64,000 nt of DNA from contig CADCXD010000005.1 in the NCBI GenBank assembly GCA_902806575.1, positions 2,108,001 to 2,172,000 on the forward strand, in the 5' to 3' direction. Positions 59,653 to 64,000 of the stretch are shown here, piece by piece; positions within the stretch are counted from its first letter, which is position 1; each line of letters opens with the position of its first letter. A program made the translations under genes and the position numbers. Origin of the DNA: Jackrogersella multiformis (Eukaryota; Ascomycota; Sordariomycetes; Xylariales; Hypoxylaceae). The notes beneath the pieces are model-generated. The model saw only the letters and a list, made by a program, of their open reading frames with translations, was not told the origin of the DNA and searched no databases.

Positions 59653-62187
59653 TTACGAAGTGGCTTTGTTCTCGAGCAGGAAATTCTCCTCGATAGCAGA
59701 CCTTCGCCTGAAAACTCTAAGCCACCTCGCTCCCCAGCGCTTCACAAGATCCTCTCCGCCGTCAGAGACTACGGGGTCCATGATCTGATCCTTGGTTCCC
59801 TGTGCCCAGCTAATCAAGGCATCCTCCATGTTCTTGAAGAGATCACGCATACCGGCCACTTCCTCTTCGGCGCCCTCGCCTGTGCCGCTGCTCACGACCT
59901 GTCTTAGACGGCTCGTTACCTTGACCACGGTATTGAATACAAGCTCGAACACCCAAGCTTTGCTGAGAGCTTGGCCGTATGGACCCGCACGATCACCGAC
60001 CAGTGCCCAGTCAATTACTGCACTAGGTGTGATAATTGAGTAATTAAGCAGCTTCTCAACGATGGTTATAGCAACCCCTGGGTGGGCAGACCAGTAGGCT
60101 ACGACGGCGGTGATGATTTGTGCCCTAGCAGCCTCAGAGGCCGCTCCGGCATCGAGAAGTCTATCCTTGGTACGTTCGATACAGGCGAGCACGTGAGAGA
60201 GCGACTTCGAGCCTACCCAGCAAACAGCTGTCATAAAGACGTCCGTGCTGGAAACGAGAGGATCGACAGACTGGTCCAGGGCGGCGGAGTGGATGCGGTC
60301 AATGACAGGCTGAATTTCCTCATCTGGGGCTTTGCGCTTGAGAAGGGCGGCAATATCCTTACCTTCTGCAGCAAATGGCGTGTCTAGACTTATACTTAGT
60401 TATTTGTTCATGTCAATCTTTGAGGGATTTTGACTTACGATCATCATTAAACTTGAATTCTGGTGTGTCCTGTTCCTTTTCGGGGCCGATGAGCGCCTGG
60501 TAAGGCTCAGGAAGAGTTCCTTTGATGCGTTGAGCGAAGCTGAGACGGATCTCCTTATCCAAAGCGCCTAGGATGAATGCTTTTCGCGGATCCATGGTAG
60601 GGAGATTAACGTCGTCCACCCATTCTACCCACTTCCACATGAAACCAAAGTTGCTCAGATGATGTGTGAACCAGTCGAGGAATCGGTAACATAATTCCAA
60701 ATCTAATTGGTGGGTGTTTTGGTAAGCGTATCGAATAGCTCGACCAAGACTAGGGGCGACCGCGGCGGGGGCGATTTTGCAGGCTTCAGTAAGGACGGAA
60801 TGATAGTAGACAAGCCTATGCTCTGGCGTTGGAAGAGCAAACATTTGTGAGAAGACAGCATCAACGGCAACATCCTCCGGTTTCCATGTTGAACGATTTC
60901 CTTCGATATCCCTAAGTCGATCGAAAGGCGTTGCGCGCTTAATGAACGTCCCAGGAGAAAAATAACAGTCCACATCTATGAGGAAGCGGGCCGTAGCACT
61001 ACGGTTGAAATCCAAAATGTTGATGGTATCAATAAGGCCATCTCGGATCAGGGATGACGCGATGTTGGTGACCGGAGGAACAGATTCGATCTCCTGGTTA
61101 ACGTAAACTGAGAAGTAAATCTCAGGGAATAGCGGACGAGGGCCAGCGACGACCTTCTCCGGGATGGAAATATTCGGCAAGGCGTGTTTCTGGGCGTTAT
61201 CTAATTTGTCTTGCAGTTCAATCTCCTCGGGAGGCATCTGCCACGGTCTTGGTAGACAAGCAAGCTCCCAGCCATTCAGTGCCTCGTTAAGGATCTGCTT
61301 TTGTAAGAGTCCAATTAAGCTCATATTCGCGGTCGGGCTCTCTGTCCCCTCTTCGACATGATACGGGTCGATTAGTACTTGCAGTGCATGAGGTTCTGAT
61401 GCAATGACGTCCGTCTTATCCATAAGCTCAGCTGCCTTTTGTTGCCACTGCCCAGGCGCTGCTACCATGATATACGGAATCGTCAGAAGGATGATCTTAA
61501 CGAGCTCCGTTCCAATCGTCTGCGAACGTGTCAGTATACATAGGATAGACAGGCAGCAATGGTTATATACTCACATCGTCAGAACTAGCAGTCTGGAGGT
61601 CCCCAGCTCGATTAAAAAGTTCCTCGAGTAGTGGGAACAAGCCCTCCCCCTCCAAGCAGCCTTGCAGACAAGCTAGAAACTTTAGATACAGCTTCACTTC
61701 TCGCCACTCACCCACCTTGATCTTCTCCTCTGTCGCACTAGTGACCCGAGCAAGAAGTTCACTTAGGATTTCAGGCTTTAGAGAGTTGATTACAAGTACT
61801 ACAGCTGCCACGAACGGAGTCTTGAGCGGCTGCTCTATGAGCATCTGTGGTACTAGCTCTAGGAAGCTTGTTCGAAGCTCCTGATCTTCATAGTTGTCAG
61901 CGACGACATGAGCGATAGATTGGACCTCCTCATGCCAGCGTCGCAAAGGAGATTCGGCAAGACCTAGGAGCTGCTTGCGTATGCGGACGGGGAGTGGTGC
62001 ATCGTAGCGGCGGCGTTGTGGTCGGCGGTCGAGTTCATCATCATCTAAGGAGCAAGGTAATATTAGCATAAGCTCTACTGTGAGGTGATGCGAGGCTAGA
62101 TGCGACGATATCCATCATCTTACCTCTGTACCGTCTTTTGCGGTTATTGTATCCGCCACTAGGTTGTTTGCGGTCATGATCTGTCAT
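59653..62187 (-). CDS. STO1: Nuclear cap-binding complex large subunit (CBP80)
   Basis: CBP80/Sto1 of 781 residues, the MIF4G-repeat subunit that with CBP20 binds the 5' cap of nuclear transcripts. Exons: 62124-62187, 61575-62044, 60439-61519 and 59653-60383. The first exon gives MTDHDRKQPSGGYNNRKRRY, a basic N-terminal NLS-like segment, joined to RDDDELDRR. The first MIF4G-type block is FLACLQGCLEGEGLFPLLEELFNRAG. YSVLTEACKIAP, GRAIRYAYQN and FMWKWVEWVDD are strong CBP80 landmarks. Exon 4 begins HTPFAAEGKDIAALLKRKA and carries the last helical repeat (VSDGGEDLVKRWGARWLRVF). All joints are GT-AG and in phase. Confidence 0.94.
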
Positions 62188-63562
62188 CTTGTGTTGATAA
62201 AGAAGACCGAGTTCATTGAAGAGTTGAGTTCATAAAAGTTCAAATATGTTCAATGGGTAGTAGTACAGGTTGAAGTTTGAAGTTTGAAGTCTCTACGTGT
62301 GTCTCCCTAGAAGTCGTGACAGTGGAACACGCAACGCGCAAAAAGACAAGCACGGACCTTCATATCTTATCGCAGCGCTAATTATGTGGGTACCTACCTC
62401 GTACCTACCTAGGTATGCATGCTTAGGTAATTGCCTACCTAATTGGGGGTACTAGGTAATTAGAGTATTAGAGTACCTACCTATTATAAGAATATAGAAT
62501 TCTCTCACAATATTTTCAAGAGATGTAGGTAGGAGACAGTTCCTATGCGGAAACAATTAGCCGACATTCAATTTGCTATTTTTTATTTTTTTTTGCATAT
62601 ATGTACTTCGTGCCTAGACGTGTATTGTTTAGTCGATAACTACCTGGGTACCTAAGCACCTAGATACGCTAGGAAAGTCCATTGGCCTATTACGGCTAGG
62701 ATTGATACCTATCCCACCCTTATGACGTTGCTTTAGGTATCTTAAGCTTTCCTGGCCCTCTCTAGCCTATCATTTACTGTAAGGCAAGCAGTACTGCGTA
62801 CCTAGGTATGGAAAGAGTGAAAGAGTAAAGTAAAGGGGACAAGAAAGGGGGGAAAGGGGGGAAGGGAGCTGCAAAGCTTGCGCCTAGCTATTGTATGCAG
62901 TGTATGTTACAGTCGTGGCAAAATTTAGGGCATCACATTCATCAATGGGTTCCTACGCATCATATATCTTAAGAAAAGGGAAGTGAGGTGGTAACATCCG
63001 ATCTTTCTCTTGGGCCAAGTGGCAAGGTCTTCATCACCCGTGCTGTAATCGCCGCGGTCCTCTTTTCCCTTGACGTCTGAGTAGAAAACCCGGTCCTCCC
63101 TTTTAGTTAACCATCTTCCCACACGTCTTGACGCACGTCATAGTCCGTCTTTCGAGGGAAGAAATGAAAAAGAAATCTTTTAGAAGTCATGCCGAGTTTC
63201 CATAAACTTGTCCCGTCCCTAATGCCATTGCTGCGTGGACCGCAAAGCTTGCCGGTTTCAACATCATGTTCCATCTTTCGCCCAACTTCCAGTTTCACTA
63301 CCACTCCGCACACCCGCTGCTCATAGAATAACATATACGCCATTGTGCCCCCCCCACCTTTAACATGTGTAGGGAATATGTCGGAGGCCACGTACGGGGA
63401 TCCAGCCTCCTTGTGGCCATCCACCACAAGGATAAAGCGAGCTATCGAACAAGACAAATAAAAGCAAATGCCGTCTCGGTCATGCATAGGAGAAGTCTAA
63501 GAACGCCCGGTGCGTGCCATCTTCCAGTCAGTACTCCTGGATATTGAAGCAGTCCTCCCTCG
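62188..63562. other. Intergenic upstream of CBP80
   Basis: Contains a GAAGTTT heptamer repeat at 62269-62290, several GTACCTACCTAGGTA-type motifs around 62390-62470 and 62640-62650, and a G-rich tract near 62845-62870. The minus-strand ORF at 63107-63487 is not recognised and is probably 3' UTR of the next gene. Confidence 0.45.
62269..62290 (-). repeat. GAAGTTT heptamer tandem repeat
   Basis: Three copies of a 7-bp unit, read as AAACTTC on the CBP80 coding strand, about 85-105 bp before the CBP80 start codon. Confidence 0.8.
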
Positions 63563-63924
63563 CTACTGCTGCAATCGAGAAACCAGAACCGTGTAAGTAG
63601 GGCTTCTCGAAAACTTCTGCGACACCTCGGAAAATTCCATAGCACGCCAAATCTCTGGAGAACCCAACCCCCCCTCAAACTGTACATTGGATTGTCCTTG
63701 AATTCCACCATGCTTTACGCTTAAAAGCACACCGAGGTCGTCGAGAAATCGCTGTTTCCAGTTCGGGAGGGTTCTACTGAGCGTCGACCCGACAAGTATA
63801 AGTCGTTTACAGGCTCAGCCAGTGAGTGAATGATGTGTAGCGAAATCCCGGGCGATAATGCATACATACGTGAAACAAGAGCGTAAGCGGAGACCGAGCT
63901 TCAGTCTAGCTTCGCCATCATTTC
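63563..63924 (-). CDS. Unidentified gene, C-terminal part only, runs off the right edge
   Basis: Two probable 3' exons: 63870-63924 and 63563-63813, separated by a GTATGT...GAG intron. The spliced end reads GEARLKLGLRLRSCFT, then CKRLILVGSTLSRTLPNWKQ, RFLDDLGVLLSVKHGG, EGGLGSPEIWRAMEFSEVSQ and YTVLVSRLQQ. The pattern looks like genuine coding sequence with a beta-strand/helix alternation, but I cannot name a family. A different minus-strand frame is open from 64000 to 63901 and could instead be the last exon of this or another gene. The boundaries are tentative. Confidence 0.35.
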
Positions 63925-64000
63925 CTGTTTCGCCATGGGCGTGAAATTATCTATATCAAGGCCACGGCCCGCTAAGACGGATTTGATGTGGGAAGGAACC

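Overview
The window is nuclear DNA of a filamentous ascomycete (Pezizomycotina, most likely a Sordariomycete). The genes are split by short introns (about 45-85 bp) with GTRNGT donors and a CTNAY-like branch site near the acceptor. Every recognisable product is a fungal housekeeping or vacuole, peroxisome or secretory protein. There is no prokaryotic, organellar or viral signal. Identities below come from motif recognition only; no database search was possible.

Layout. 0-10 kb: the 3' part of a VPS1-type dynamin (+), an orphan promoter with a tiny Pro-rich ORF, a peroxisomal CoA-transferase/alpha-methylacyl-CoA racemase with a C-terminal SKL (-), a YIH1/IMPACT protein (-), PP5-type phosphatase PPT1 (+) and RNase P/MRP subunit POP8 (-). 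10-25 kb: SPT4 (+) with an in-frame tail behind TAG stops, a GC-rich disordered Cys-containing protein (-), a VHC1-like cation-chloride cotransporter (-), an AVT3/4-like vacuolar amino-acid transporter (+), a Cys-rich protein gene (-) whose 3' end carries a tandemly duplicated intron/micro-exon, and an esterase-fold protein without its catalytic triad (-). 26-41 kb: secreted histidine acid phosphatase (+), exocyst SEC8 (+), KNR4/SMI1-type cell-wall regulator (+), VPS68 (+), TOM7 in four tiny exons (-) and an SF3b49-type spliceosome protein (+). 41.7-53.1 kb: no supportable gene. 53-64 kb: an AZF1-like C2H2 factor (+), URM1 in three exons (-), FLX1-like mitochondrial carrier (+), cap-binding CBP80 (-) and a partial unidentified gene at the right edge (-).

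Organisation. Seven neighbouring pairs are divergent and share one intergenic region: YIH1/PPT1, POP8/SPT4, VHC1/AVT3, esterase/phosphatase, TOM7/SF3b49, URM1/FLX1, and possibly the Cys-rich gene's upstream side. There is no biosynthetic cluster and no intact transposon. Functional themes that recur are vacuole and endosome (VPS1, VHC1-like, AVT3-like, VPS68), secretion and wall (SEC8, KNR4, acid phosphatase), and RNA (SPT4, SF3b49, CBP80, POP8).

The most unusual signals are the SPT4 3' extension interrupted only by TAG codons, the 71-bp duplicated intron-exon unit at 22.4-22.5 kb, CTT-containing 7-8-bp tandem repeats shortly upstream of four start codons, the palindromic CCTAGGTACCTAGG-type motif scattered through intergenic DNA, and the 11.3-kb gene-free stretch in front of the C2H2 factor.
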